Below are positions 9,990-21,467 of a stretch of DNA of 64,000 nucleotides, piece by piece. Numbering within the stretch: position 1 is the stretch's first letter; every line of letters begins with the position of its first letter. Source of the DNA: Cercospora beticola (Eukaryota > Ascomycota > Dothideomycetes > Mycosphaerellales > Mycosphaerellaceae). Under the pieces are notes generated by a model. The model worked only from the letters and a program-made list of their open reading frames with translations. It ran no database searches and was not told the origin of the DNA. Location of the stretch: the NCBI RefSeq assembly GCF_033473495.1, contig NC_088943.1, forward strand, positions 2,398,001-2,462,000, read 5' to 3'. Made by a program: the position numbers and the translations under genes.

Positions 9990-12900
9990 GTGTATTCGAT
10001 GCTTGCTAAATCGTCATACCTAACGCGCCGTCAGTCTCCGCTCTCACAACACGATCCTACACGCCGCCCACGACCTGCACCGCCCGCGACATGCTGCGCA
10101 CGCGCGACAACGTGCCGCGCAGAGCTTGCCACTGGCCTGCGTGCTTCTCGTTCTGCTCTGGTGCGCGTGTGCGCTGATCGGGACACTGCTGCCGGGAAGA
10201 CCCACCGGTTACTGTATCCTCATCCGCAGCGGTAAACGCGCTCCTCCACAACTGCCGCTGGACAGCAGCGCAGCAGGACTCCAATGCGACCACTGCAAGA
10301 CACGGTCGCACAAGGGCGCATTCGAGTGTCGCAATGCGCACGCCGGTCCTATACGAAAAGCAATGGGCCGACCTGGTGATTTGAGTAGCGGCTACGCGTG
10401 GACAGGTCTAGAGCCACGCAACCTCTCAAATCAATGCTCGCTCGGACAGCCACGCGGGTGGTGATGCTGCCGCGACAATGAATGCCGTCAGCGACGCCGT
10501 GTCGCCGTGGCAGCTGAGCCAGCGGACAACGGTGAGAGAGCGGTGGTGCTGAAGGTCCAGCTGCTGCTGCGTCTGCTTGGCCGGTGGACTGCTTCCGGTT
10601 TGTGGCCTCTATCCTGCGGTGGCGTCTGCTGCAAAGCCGGGGCCCGTGGCGGAAGATCCGTTGGCGCCGTGTGCCGGAGCTCTGAAGTCGAGGTTGAGCG
10701 GGCGTGCGTGCGCGCAAACAAGTCGGTGTCAAGTGCAAAAGGCAAAGAGGCACAACGTTGCAAACATGAGCAGGAAAGGTGCAGTTCGTGCGGCCACCAG
10801 CGTTCGGCTTTCTGGGAACATGGGCTTGCGATGCGCAAGTGGGCTGCCTTCGAGGCGCAGCAATCCGGCCGAACGACCACTCGTCACCGGGCCAAGGCCA
10901 GTGCTCAGTCGAATGCCATGAGCCCAGCCTCATGGATCGTCGCTGACGCTGCTCCGACGGACAGGCACCGTTGGTCTTGAGCCACGCTGCTGCTCTCCAT
11001 GCTTCTTGCGCCCTGCCCGCCGAGTCAATCGTCTATCGACCATATGGCTGACGACCAAGTCCATCGCCAGACCGCGATGTCATCCATCAGCGATTCGCCC
11101 TGCGTGCATCTCCAATCTGCCCGCGACAGCGGTTTATCCGATTCACCACTCAATCTCAGCCAGTGCTGCAGCAACGAGCACGAGTCCCACTCGATCGGAA
11201 CTTCTCTACACATCGGCATTCGTGCCACCACCATCCCGCCGGGTGTGGCGGTCTACGTCACTCGTAAAGGCGTGAGAGTTCTGAGTGGCTCGAGCTCCCT
11301 TTCTTTTGAGCCTCACTTCTCCGCCAAGACCCAAGTGCGCCGCCGCCTCGTCCGCAACCACAGTCTTCCCTTCGTCGCCGAGCAGCATCTTGCGGTGCCG
11401 CGCCTCGTGGGAGAAGCGCGGACCTGAAGCAGACCATCGCACGCACACTGCGCGGAGGCGAAGCTCGTAAGCTGCAGCCACTCGACAGGCATTGCGTTGC
11501 TCGACCGCGTGGTAAGATCGTCATTGAGCTCGCATGCGACTGTGAAAAATCAAGATAGCACAACGAGATGATCCTTGGCACCCTGTGGCTTTCTCGTTGC
11601 AAACCTGCCGTCTACACGATTCTCCACTGTCAACCAACGCGCTGCGCGAATCACCGTGCTGACACCCTGGTGTGTGATGCGCAGGCGATGCGCACGTTGA
11701 GGCGAGCATCTTCGCGAACCCGGCTTGCTCGTCCACACGATGGACCGCACGTGTGCGGCCGAAGAACTGCCTGACGACTGTTTCCATGTGCAAGTCGCGA
11801 GCATGGAGAACATCGCCAGTTGCGTGCCTGTAGTGCATCGAGAGTTTGGCTAAATGTCGATCAATGCCACTCGATTCACCTGCCACATCGAGCGCCACAG
11901 CTCACGAGTTGCGAGCATCGCTACCGTAAAATCGTCTGCTATATTGCACATCAATCTGCCGCAATTGCCGTTCCCTCCCCAAAACGCGCGAGCTCAAGAC
12001 ATATGCTGGCAGTTTCTTCCGAACAGATCGTCTGGACAATGCTGAGATAGAGGTCTAGACTTCACGCACAGTGGCACTTCTCACACGTCTGCCGGGCTCC
12101 GAGCAATAACTTTACCTTGGCTGCAGTAGTTCTTCGTTGATACAGTGTCAAGATCCGGCCGACAGTTCTTGGAACTCTTGAGGACGCCATCCACGTGAGA
12201 CGAGCCGTACAGGAGCTCAACTTCCGTGGAGCACTGGCGGCAGTCCGCTAACGTACACTGGCGTGAGTATGGAGAAGTGTCGAAGGCGTTCATGAACTTG
12301 ATCATCGGAATAATTCGAATGCGTGGTCACCTGTCACATTTCATCATGTCAATATGCTGTTCCTGAGTCCGACTGTTTCTTCACAAATGTGCTGGCATCG
12401 TGACTCGGCAGCGCGCATGAGACGGAGGATCATCATGCAAATGACAAAGCCAAGCCGCCACAGGGTCTTGCAGAAACTCTTTGGGGGAGTGGACCAGACC
12501 GTCTTTCCTCAAACGTGAAGATCTGCTGGAGTCGAGGCAGAACGGTCTTCTTTGGACCAAGGAGAATGAGACTTGCCGGCCTGGTTGCGCGGAGATGCTA
12601 TGAACCTCATGACCCGACATCTTTCGATTGCCACAACACCCTGCACGCAGATCCTACTTACGTACTTGCAGAATGGGGTCCGCGCAGACAATATCTGCGA
12701 ATTTGGAATTCCAGCGTGCAGTCGAAAACATCCATAAGATGGCGAAGTAGGCTGCCGTCGCTGTGCAGGCAAGCCATGTCGCCAATGTCTATTTACAAGA
12801 TAGGAGAGCTTGGATGTCTCTCCTTATTATTCAGCTCCAGAGAGTACAAAAAATTATACATTCGACGCGAGCCTCATTGAAGCTTCTTGAACGCGTCGTC

Positions 12901-13584
12901 AAAGTGAGCACAGTATGGGCGATACATGACTGTCAACAAAGTGAAAAGTTGAGTCGTGCAATCCCTCGTCTTGCAGCCAATATCATGTCGTGTTCGCGCC
13001 AGCAAGTACACCTCAGACTACGCCGAAGGGAGATATTGGTAGCAATGTCATGGTTCCATCACCGCAGATGCGTGGTGGGAGTTGAGCCAGCGGCAGCAGA
13101 ACACTCCGTGAACCACAGTTGTCGGTCTCGTATTCTAGCTGATGATCATTGAGATCAACATTTGGTGGCGACGGTAATCTCATGATCAAGCCACGGGGGA
13201 AGACAGTCTCACGGCTTTTGCGAGTGCAAACGGCATCAACATGAAGGAATGTCGAGCTTTGCTGGTGCTTTGCAGTTGTTCTGATGGCGAGCTCGAAAGC
13301 AGGCCAGTGGCTGCCGAAAGGTGGTCTCACATAAAACTTGGTCGTGAAGTTGTTGCTGCTCTCAACACAACACAGAAGTGTTGATGCCAAGGCCCGGCAA
13401 GCTGCCGGCGCTAGTGCTGCTAGCCGAAAGCTCTTGCTCCCGCTCGTGCTCTCACTCACTTCGACACCTCTGCCGACAACCTCGCACGCCCTTCGCGCTT
13501 ACGACCACCCCCGTCGACCCCGAGAGTCTCCTCTCGATGATATACGCCGCATCAACGCGATAGCCCGAACCAACGGAGGAAGAG
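9990..13584. other. 3.6-kb intergenic region upstream of two divergent genes
   Basis: It separates the minus-strand C2H2 gene from plus-strand PRP39, so it must hold both promoters and leaders. Open frames at 10349-10933, 10507-10980 and 10999-11427 overlap in several frames at once and have Arg/Ser/Ala composition expected from GC-rich noncoding DNA. A minus-strand frame at 13013-13459, divergent from PRP39 and starting MSESTSGSKSF, is the only one with a plausible start, but I cannot link it to a family. I see no RNA gene. Confidence 0.45.
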
Positions 13585-15721
13585 ATGGCCGACTTCAGCT
13601 ATGCCGACGACCTGGAACTGCAGAGGCTGAACGATCAAGTGGTATGAGCTGGAACTTGCGATGGCGCATGGGAGATAGCAGCTGACAGTTGAACAGCTCG
13701 CAGATCCAAATGAGTTCGAGAACTGGGAAAAGTTGGTCCGCGCCGCAGAGACACAAGAAGGAGGCTTGAACCGCAACTCGAGTCCACAAGCCATTGCTGC
13801 GACTCGAGACACATACGATCGCTTCCTTGCCCGCTTCCCGCTGTTCTTCGGCTACTGGAAGAAATATGCGGACCTCGAGTTCTCTATCGCGGGGACTGAA
13901 TCTGCGGAAATGGTACGAGCTCCTCGGTCACTATGGTGAACAAGTGCTGACGGAATGCAGGTCTACGAGCGGGGTGTCGCAAGCATAGGGCTATCAGTAG
14001 ATCTATGGGCCAACTACTGCGCTTTCAAGGTCGAGACCAGCCACGACGCAGATGTGATCAGAGAGTAAGTTGAAGGGCGCCCCTTTCCTTTCCATGCCCA
14101 TAACTCCACAGAGCCACTCGCTCCAAGACAGCGCTATGCCCCGTGAGGGTTGCTGCACACACGCACTTGAAGTGGTGAGATATCCAACCCACAGGCTAGC
14201 TGCTATACGAGTCTCACTTTTAATCACTCAGACCCGCACTTCACCACCATTGCGCTCGCACTATTGCGCTTGCTTCTGCACGAAACGTTTGATCATGTTT
14301 ATTTGATGGAGTGATGGTCATGGTTCGGGTTGGGAGTTCCAGCTCCATCATCATTATGTTCGCCACCCACTCACCCCTGTTTGAACCCTTGCTATACCCG
14401 TTGTCATTTCTGCAGACTCTGACCTTGCTCGTGCAGGCTTTACGAGCGCGCCGCAGACAGCGTTGGGCTGGACTTCCTGGCACATCCTTTCTGGGACAAG
14501 TACCTGGAATTCGAGGAGCGACTGGACTCTCACGACCGCATTTTCGCGATTCTGGGTCGCATAGTTCATCTTCCACTCCACCAGTATGCTCGCTATTTCG
14601 AGCGATATCGCACAATGGCAGCACAACGACCAATCGCTGATGTTGCGCCGGAAGACGTCGTAGCTCGTCTCCAAGCGGACATTGCACGAGAAAGCGCTGA
14701 GAAGCCGCGGAATCCAGCAGAAGTCGAGCGCGAATTGCGCACACGCATTGATGCATATCATCTGGAGATCTTCCAACGCACACAAACTGAGACCACAAAA
14801 CGCTGGACATACGAACAGAACATCAAGCGACCGTATTACCACGTTACCGAGCTTGACGAGGAGCAGCTCGACAATTGGAGAAAGTACCTGGACTTTGAGG
14901 AAACAGAGGGCGATTACGAACGCACAAAATTCCTCTACGAGCGATGCCTGGTGACATGCGCTAATTACGAAGAGTTCTGGTTTCGGTACGCACGATGGAC
15001 TATGGCGCAAACATCGATCACGAAGGAAGTGCGGAACGAGGAAGTGCGAATCATCTACAGCCGCGCGAGCTGTACTTATGTCGCAATCTCTCAGCCGAAC
15101 ATACGGCTGCACTATGCCCGATTCGAGGAGTCTATCGGCAAAGCAGACACTGCGATTGCCATTCACGAGGCAATACTGGCCACTGCTCCCGGCGACTTGG
15201 AGACCATCATTTCGCTGGCCAACACGCATAGACGCCAGTACGGCGTTGATGCTGCTGTCGCTGTTCTCAATGAGCACATCAGCAGCTCCGAGTACAACCC
15301 ATCCATTCGTGGCGCACTTGTGGCCGAGTTGGCCCGCTTCCTATGGAAGGTCAAAGGCGATGTTGATGAGGCTCGCAAGACCTTCCAGAAGCAGCAGCAG
15401 TGGTTTTCAGATTCGAGCGATTTCTGGCGAGCATTCTTCGATTTCGAACTCAACCAGCCCACATCATCAAAAGAAGAACCTTCACGGCACAAGCGTATCA
15501 AAGCTGTGTTTGACGACATTCGGCACAAGGCGCACTTGCCAGCGCAGGACCTCGCTGAGATGTCTGGGAAGTACTTCGATCACCTGCTAGATCGCGGCGA
15601 CTCAGACGCGATGCAGGAGTACATTGAGCTGGACATCGCGCTGAATGGACCCTCCAGTGTTGCAGTGGCTAGTAAGCAGAAGACCCCTGGAAAGGGCGCA
15701 GCCCAGGCGAATGGTTCTTAG
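13585..15721 (+). CDS. prp39: Pre-mRNA-processing factor 39 (U1 snRNP, HAT repeats)
   Basis: PRP39 is a U1 snRNP component that helps commit 5' splice sites in the nucleus. I assemble four exons: 13585-13641, 13697-13912, 13961-14064 and 14437-15721, giving 553 residues. Introns 1 and 2 are 55 and 48 nt; intron 3 is 372 nt, starts GTAAGT and ends GTGCAG. Joining exons 3 and 4 gives IRELYERAADSVGLDF, the typical PRP39 HAT-repeat signature. Further HAT motifs recur as aromatic-spaced helices (WRKYLDFEETEGDYERTKFL, FWFRYARW, LHYARFEE). The C-terminus is short and Lys/Gly-rich. The length fits the family. The start is supported by MADFSYADDLELQRLN directly before a clean first donor. Confidence 0.9.
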
Positions 15722-16675
15722 GTACGATCACGCCCATAGGGAGGCCGTCGAGATTCTGGATCTGGCGAACGCAGTCCGTATGGCTTTTCGTTTTCGAGAC
15801 TCTTCGCAGCTTGTACAAGCGTCTCGACATTGCGCTATGCATTGAGTGTATCGCGGGCAGCAGCAACGCGCCAGCTGAGAATGTAAGATACCCGGGAATT
15901 CAGCTTGGCAATCTAGTAATGCGGCAGCTACTTGCGCTTCAAATAGATTATCGTTTGAACAATCGATTGTTTCAAAGCATTGTCTTCCTTCCATCGACCA
16001 TTCCGCAATTCAGTATTCTCTGTTGCGTCTATGCCCCACTGACTGTGATCTGGCGACCCGCTGTAAAGCCTGGCAGATGTCTCCTCAAACTCAGCAACAG
16101 AGTTGTGAAGGTGCGCTCTATTCTTTCTCATTGACAGGCCATGCTTCTTCTTGAATCGCTGAGACCAGAGTCCCCATCAGTCCGAGACCTGAAAGCATTC
16201 ACTGCCTATGCAAAGTTGCTCTCGGGATCAAATTGAGATGCTGACTTTGCGAAGAGCATGCTGCACGCAATCCACAAGCTCCAAAATACACAAGGTCCAG
16301 GCATAGCAACAGTCACCGCGATCCCGATATGCCTCATCACCCGGCTTGGAATACGCGGGTACTTCTCTTCTCTGAGCAAGGTGTGTTGTTCGCACGCGGT
16401 GATTTTGGTGCGCTGACAGGCCCTGCCGATCTGGAACAGCAGCTTTTTGGTACCCCAAATCCGTGAGGTTGAGGTTCGGAAAGATTGCTATAGTTCGCAT
16501 ATCGCCAGTTGGGACGGCCGACCAGGATGTGAGCAGCGGAGGCTGGTTGTCCTTCGTAGTCTGGCCTTTTGTCCTGGCATCTTTCCTCCCTGCTTTGACG
16601 CAGTGTAGATACCATCTCCTCGGTAGCCTTCCACACGCGTGACTGCGCGCGGTTTTGGCATGATCACATCTCTTC
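15722..16675. other. Convergent intergenic region
   Basis: This lies between the 3' ends of PRP39 and the SGNH hydrolase gene. Short frames in both directions overlap and lack a recognisable product. I see nothing beyond the 3' untranslated regions. Confidence 0.6.
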
Positions 16676-17663
16676 TTATGACAGTAATTTTGCTCGACAC
16701 TCGGGCGTAGACATTAGGCTGGCATCTCGTAGAGGTTGAATCCAGTCTGATGGAAGATCTTGCATCGTGTCGAACCAAACGCGTGCCATTTTCTCGTATC
16801 CTACGTTTTGAGGGTGGAGTCCGTCGCCTGAGAGGTCGGTGCTGTAGACGATCAGGTCAGCATGGCTGACAGGTTCTGGTTTGAAAAGACATTTCCTTAC
16901 CCTCCAATAGCAGAGTGATCTGCCACTCGTACTTTGTAGCCCTGCGCTTGCCAATGCGCCACTATGATTTCGACGCCAGAGTTGTAGGTCTGCACCAGTT
17001 GTGGGAATTGTGTATTGTCAATGATTTTGGCAACGAGCAGGACTGCGTCGGGGCATTCGCACAACACTGCTTCGACCAAGGTGTTGAGCCGTTGTGGTGC
17101 TTCCTCGAACGGATCCACGGGCGCTTGGCCAAAATATGTGTTCATGTCGTTTGTGCCGACGTGCAGTAGGATGACGTTTGGATGTTGGAGTAGAATGTTA
17201 TCGTCTGCGATCGCTCTCCGAATTTCTTTGATTAGTAGACCAGCATGACCTTCATGATCGTTGTCGAGACTGTCTCCGTGTTTCAGCGATCCTATGTAGT
17301 CTGTGGATTGACCTGAGTGACATGTCAGAAGGCGATCGCATCTCTTGATGCTCTGCGACTGACCAGATCCGATCAGCATGTTGCGAAGAGCCGGGCGGTA
17401 AGCATTAAAGCGATCATCTGGACCACCTCTCGTTGTACTGTCGCCAAGAGGAAGTATGCGAAGCGGTATTTTGCTGCTATGGCCGAAACCAAGACCACTT
17501 GATGTCCCTGTACAACACCAATCAATCAGTGAACATCAACAACGGCGCTACCTCCGAGCTTCGTACCGCGCGACATAGAGACCATTGACAAGATAATCAA
17601 GAAGAAGACAGCCGTAAATGCGATGAAGCATACTTGCCGCCATGACTTGATTCGTTGCTCCAT
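16676..17663 (-). CDS. SGNH/GDSL-type hydrolase with N-terminal membrane anchor (277 aa)
   Basis: Four exons on the minus strand: 17663-17552, 17507-17364, 17312-16901 and 16841-16676. All junctions keep the frame; intron 2 carries a CTGAC branch motif. An N-terminal hydrophobic segment (VCFIAFTAVFFLIILSMV) after a short basic start predicts a signal anchor or uncleaved signal. The catalytic blocks are in order: LPLGDSTTRGG (nucleophile Ser), DNDHEGHAG, HVGTNDM (oxyanion Asn) and DGLHPQNVGY (catalytic His). The DNDHEGH block is usual for CE3-like carbohydrate esterases and related acylhydrolases. A secreted or cell-surface deacetylase/esterase acting on polysaccharide is likely, but the substrate is not visible. 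An in-frame upstream ATG at 17771 is possible but would bury the anchor. Confidence 0.85.
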
Positions 17664-19143
17664 GTCAAAGTGCAGTCGACAAGGATTGATGAACGAAGAA
17701 AGTGCGTGTGCTACGAGCAAGGTAGCAACCAACGGTGGCGGTCCTCTGCATACCTCATCGCAGCCTTGCACAAATCTCGTATAACCTCGTTCTCGCCTAT
17801 GAGCCGTTCCTGCAGATGACCTACCCCTTTCGGAAGGATGACCAGCGTATCCGGAGGCTTCCTATTGAGTAAGCCTTTCACATGCTGCGCGATTAGCTTG
17901 TGATATTGACTGCTATGCTGCTTGATTGCCTTTGGCATACAGTGAACAGGACATCTGGCGAGCTTCTCGAAACGACATGTTTGAACCACGTGTCGGGAGT
18001 TATGCGTTATCCCTTTCCGGAACGGCGGCATCTGGCATGCGGCTCGCGCGTGACGCCGATCTTGAAATGTTTTGGGCTCAACTCAATTGGCCAGTGGTAG
18101 GAAATCTATGTACGAGGCGCCTGCACACACGGCACAGAGTCATGTCAGGTCTGTGTTCACCTCATCATCGTTCGCGTTCGTATGCCAGAAAACGCCCAGG
18201 AAGATCCGAAAACAGTCTCTCCTTCTGGTTCAGACTTAGACCATGCCAAAAGCTGCCGAACAGGACGTCCCGATATCGCGCTGATCTGTTGATTGCTTCC
18301 AGGTCATCGGTGTTGATTATTGCACATGGGGATGAAAAGCGGAAAGAGATTTGAACCACATTTGCTCTCATGTATCGCTTGCTCAGCTCGCTGTCGTCTC
18401 CGTCTTGAAAATTGTCATTTCTCGTCTCGGAGGCTTTGCTCGTTTGAGCGTGACAACATTGGAGTGCTATGTAGCATGTTTGTCGGAAGGATTGCCCACC
18501 GCGAAAGCAGAATAGCGGAAGGAAGTCGAGCGCCGAGGCCCGGCTGACTTCCACTTTCCGGTTCGACTTGCCTGCTGCACCATGATTTGCGAGCCTACAA
18601 AGCAGCCACTCGAGACTTCGAATGCCATGCCGAGGCATTGAAGACCTCCAAACCACCTTGCATGAGCAACGTAGTCCACAACATCGGCTTTCTTTGTCGA
18701 TAAACTAAGTTGGAAGCAAGAGCCATTGGCCTACTGGACTTGTCAAACCCTAGCTACCTTCTCGACAGGGCTTTCTGGTATGAAGGTAAAGTGCAACAAG
18801 ATTCATACTTGGTGTTGCGCGAAGTGATGCTGTGCAGTCGATTTGAAAGCTCAGGGTGGTTTTGAGTGGGGGTTCTCAAAACGTCTGATTATTCGCAACC
18901 GACGCATCATGGCTCGTAGCCGCTGCATAAGCAAAGCTGAATTTTGTCAATGTCTCGGACTGCAAGACGACTCAATGGACGTTGCTGTGCAATCCTACCT
19001 TGCGAGCCATGTCGCCATATTGACGACAGCATACAAGAAGCACAGCTTGCATAGCTTATCGTGCTGACCCCGTGCTTCCCGGGCTTTTCACCAAATGCTC
19101 GATGCTTCCCTGGACGTTTCGTGAACATGCACATGCTGCACGC
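17664..19143. other. Intergenic region with two unassigned minus-strand ORFs
   Basis: Minus-strand frames 17711-18031 (106 codons) and 18165-18656 (163 codons) have fairly balanced amino-acid composition and could be decayed or unrecognised coding sequence, but no domain is seen and I cannot join them by convincing splice sites. The rest shows nothing. Confidence 0.35.
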
Positions 19144-20006
19144 TCAATCCTCCTTCTTATCCTTCTCACACTTCTCTTGCTCTTGCTTGTCACAACTCTC
19201 CTTGAAAGCCACCAGACGCTGAACAACAATCGCGCCGACAGCAAGTGCAACAACACCTCGAACAGCTATGTCCATTACTAGTGAACCGGTCCCGCCCATG
19301 GCAGCACTTTGGAAGGTCCGCATTGCTCCTGGAGTGCCGAATCGGCTCTGTAAACTGGCGAATATGCCTCCTGTGGCTGATTAGCACTGCGAATTCCCAC
19401 TAGCTTCAAATCTAACCTACCTGCAGCAGGCCCTCCTACAGTAAGGCCAAGCAAATGCAACACTGGCCCCCAAGCAAGACTAGGGTATATCAGAATCAGA
19501 GGCGCGATAGTCAGCATCACGATTACACCAGGGTTCTGTTCCGCAAACTTGAGTGCAGCTTGTGCCAATTCTTCCAGTTTGAGTCCGGCAAGCTGAAGCT
19601 TTTCTTTGATCTCCTCCATCGCAGCACCTGCGTCGAATTCCGCAAGGCGCTTTTCTGCCTCTTCGACAGCCGAGCGAGCATGGTCATTGATGAGCGACAA
19701 GGTTTCGGCCAGTTTAGCATTGAGGTTGTTGAAAGTCCCTGCAGCCGCGTTGCTGAACTTCTCGGCGTGTTCGTGTCCAGCCTCGACGGCTGCCTGACCA
19801 ATGGATTCTGCGACTTCAGCGGTGTATTCGGCGTGAGGCTTGAGGTCATCGGCCGTCCCGGCGACCGCGTTGTTGAAGTTATCACCAAGTTCGTGTCCCG
19901 CCTGGGCGACAGACTGCCCAGCGCCTTCGAATGCTCCAGCGGCGTTTTCCAGACGAGGTTTGATGTCGTTCGCAGCCGCGCCAACAGCGCTGAAGAAGCC
20001 GTCCAT
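19144..20006 (-). CDS. IFI6/IFI27-like (ISG12-type) membrane protein (270 aa)
   Basis: Two exons, 20006-19421 and 19370-19144, with a 50-nt GT-AG intron inside the conserved block; joining gives TVGGPAAGGIFASLQSRFG. The C-terminal half (about 165-255) has the Gly/Ala-rich hydrophobic helices of the Ifi-6-16 family: IVMLTIAPLILIYPSLAW, then GGIFASLQS..AMGGTGSL, then a final hydrophobic segment and a Lys/Asp/Glu tail. The first 160 residues are helical with two or more copies of a motif like GQSVAQAGHELGDNFNNA / GQAAVEAGHEHAEKFSNA, resembling apolipoprotein or LEA-type amphipathic repeats. Animal members sit in mitochondrial or ER membranes and affect apoptosis; the fungal role is unknown to me. 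The start MDGFFSAVGAAA was preferred over an upstream Met 22 codons earlier. Confidence 0.8.
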
Positions 20007-20560
20007 GATGCTGACGTTGGTGTGAGAAGAGACGGTTCGGGGTTCAGAGCACACTTCTTGTGGCTGCGCCAAGTTTGACCGATCTCGAAGTGAAGAAGCC
20101 CGAGAGCATGCATTTCAACGTCAGAAAGCAAACAACGGGTAGCAAATACCGGCGCGAATTACTCGAAGCCCGAAAAGCGCTGGCGAACAGAAACAGCTCG
20201 AAGCGACCAGACGACTCCAGAACAAATGAGTCTATGCAGATGTGGAGAAGTAGAGGCGAAGATGACAAGGCAAGATGAATGCCTTCAAAGTCATCATACA
20301 GCGCATGGCTCTCCAAAGCGGCGTTGGTTTCGTCCAGGCATTGTATCCATATGACCAAGGCTACACTTTCGGAGAATAGGGACACCTTGGTACTGCTTCT
20401 TCCGCTGATCCTGAATTTGCCATACTGGGCTTTCGATGTATTGGTGTTATGTAGGCTAGACAGTCTGTCCTTACTCCCGTGTTGCTGTGGTATCGCAGTG
20501 TCCGTTCGTGAGATGCTCAACCACGTGGCAACCTCGCTCGTGCTGCGTGTTCCCCCATCT
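20007..20560. other. Spacer between the two IFI27-like copies
   Basis: It contains the monooxygenase-tail relic at 20317-20373 and otherwise no supported gene. A minus-strand frame at 20044-20520 runs through the relic in a different register and ends in the 5' side of the intact IFI27-like gene. I regard it as a by-product. Confidence 0.5.
20317..20373 (-). pseudogene. Relic of the monooxygenase C-terminus
   Basis: About four-fifths of 57-58 positions match 21498-21555, the segment encoding the PEVQPWLYGYNALEETNAAL tail of the FAD monooxygenase. Several of the differences are C-to-T or G-to-A changes, one of which makes a TAG in the original frame, and there is one indel. It sits upstream of the intact IFI27-like gene just as the real monooxygenase tail sits upstream of the decayed copy, so it marks a duplicated two-gene unit. 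Confidence 0.7.
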
Positions 20561-21248
20561 TTACAAATAGATTACTGGGGGAGGGGCCTGCGTGCCGCTG
20601 GGAGGCTCAAACTGCTCGCCAAAAGCAGCCGGACAGACCTCGAAGAGGACATAAGCCTCGAAGAGGGCATAAGCTTGTATGGATCTGTCCATAATGGGTT
20701 CACCCCATCCGCCCATTTGAGCACTCTGCATCATTGGCATGGGCCATGGAGTGCCAATCTTGCTCTGTAAAGTGGCGAAAACTCCTCCTGCTAACAGTCA
20801 GCGCACGAGCCTCCTCAAAAGAAAAAAACAGGCGGGTTCCCACCTGCCTCAGGTCCCTCCGAAGTAAGACCCAAGTTGGACAACATCGGCTTCCATGTAA
20901 GTGCTGGGCACAGGAGCGATGGCAGCATGTTGAAGAAGAAGTACTTCGCGCTTTTTCTGGATCTTCCTTCACGAACTCGAGCACAATGTGAGACAAACTC
21001 TTCGCCTCGAGGCCGTTCAGTCTGAATTGATGCTTGATACCACTGGTCGCGCAGGTACAATGGTGTTCGAAGTGATGTCTGTAGTCGAAGACGGAGCTGG
21101 CGATGGTCGCAACGAGACTCACAAGGCGCTCTCGGTAAGGGCCCGTGGTGCTCGTACTGGCGACAATGTGAATGATCGCGTCCTCGTGATTGAGGTTGAT
21201 GTGAACAAGACGGTGTGCTGTGGCTATTAAAGGTTGTTGTGGGACCAT
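20561..21248 (-). pseudogene. Decayed second copy of the IFI6/IFI27-like gene
   Basis: Minus strand, same layout as the intact copy. Exon 2 runs 20787 to a TAA at 20561-20563, and the intron (20788-20843) interrupts the same GPEAG|GVFATLQS point as in the paralogue (GPAAG|GIFASLQS). In exon 1 the frame carrying SLSHIVLEFVKEDPE aligns with the paralogue's LEELAQAALKFAEQNPG, but the next block (MLPSLLCPALTWKPMLSNLG, matching MLTIAPLILIYPSLAW) is in a different frame. The shift lies near an A-run at about 20950 and fits a one-base loss. The N-terminal repeats are not recognisable; 21248 is only the first in-frame ATG. The tail contains a short duplication (ALFEAYVLFE). Alternative splicing around the shift is less likely. 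Confidence 0.6.
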
Positions 21249-21467
21249 GCCAAGATTCAAGCCCGAAAGTGAAGAGGCCGGGAAATGTGCATGAGATATG
21301 CAGCAAACGGAGAGGCGAACTTCTATAACGCCACGAGCAGCACCACAGAGACGAGCTCCGCCCTGCACACGATTTGCTGAAGGTCAAAAATATGATGTCA
21401 AGGATTTGGCCACTTGCCATAGAACAGCAGGAGATGTACCGATGGAACGATAGGCCTTCTGGATACC

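Noticed and set aside
10349..10933. 194-codon minus-strand ORF
   Set aside because: Overlaps equally long frames on the other strand and has Arg/Ser/Ala/Pro composition expected of GC-rich noncoding DNA; no motif.
17711..18656. Two minus-strand ORFs upstream of the SGNH hydrolase
   Set aside because: Protein-like composition but no family, and no convincing splice sites to join them.
20279..20770. 163-codon plus-strand ORF
   Set aside because: It is antisense to the decayed IFI27-like gene and the monooxygenase relic, whose homology explains the sequence.
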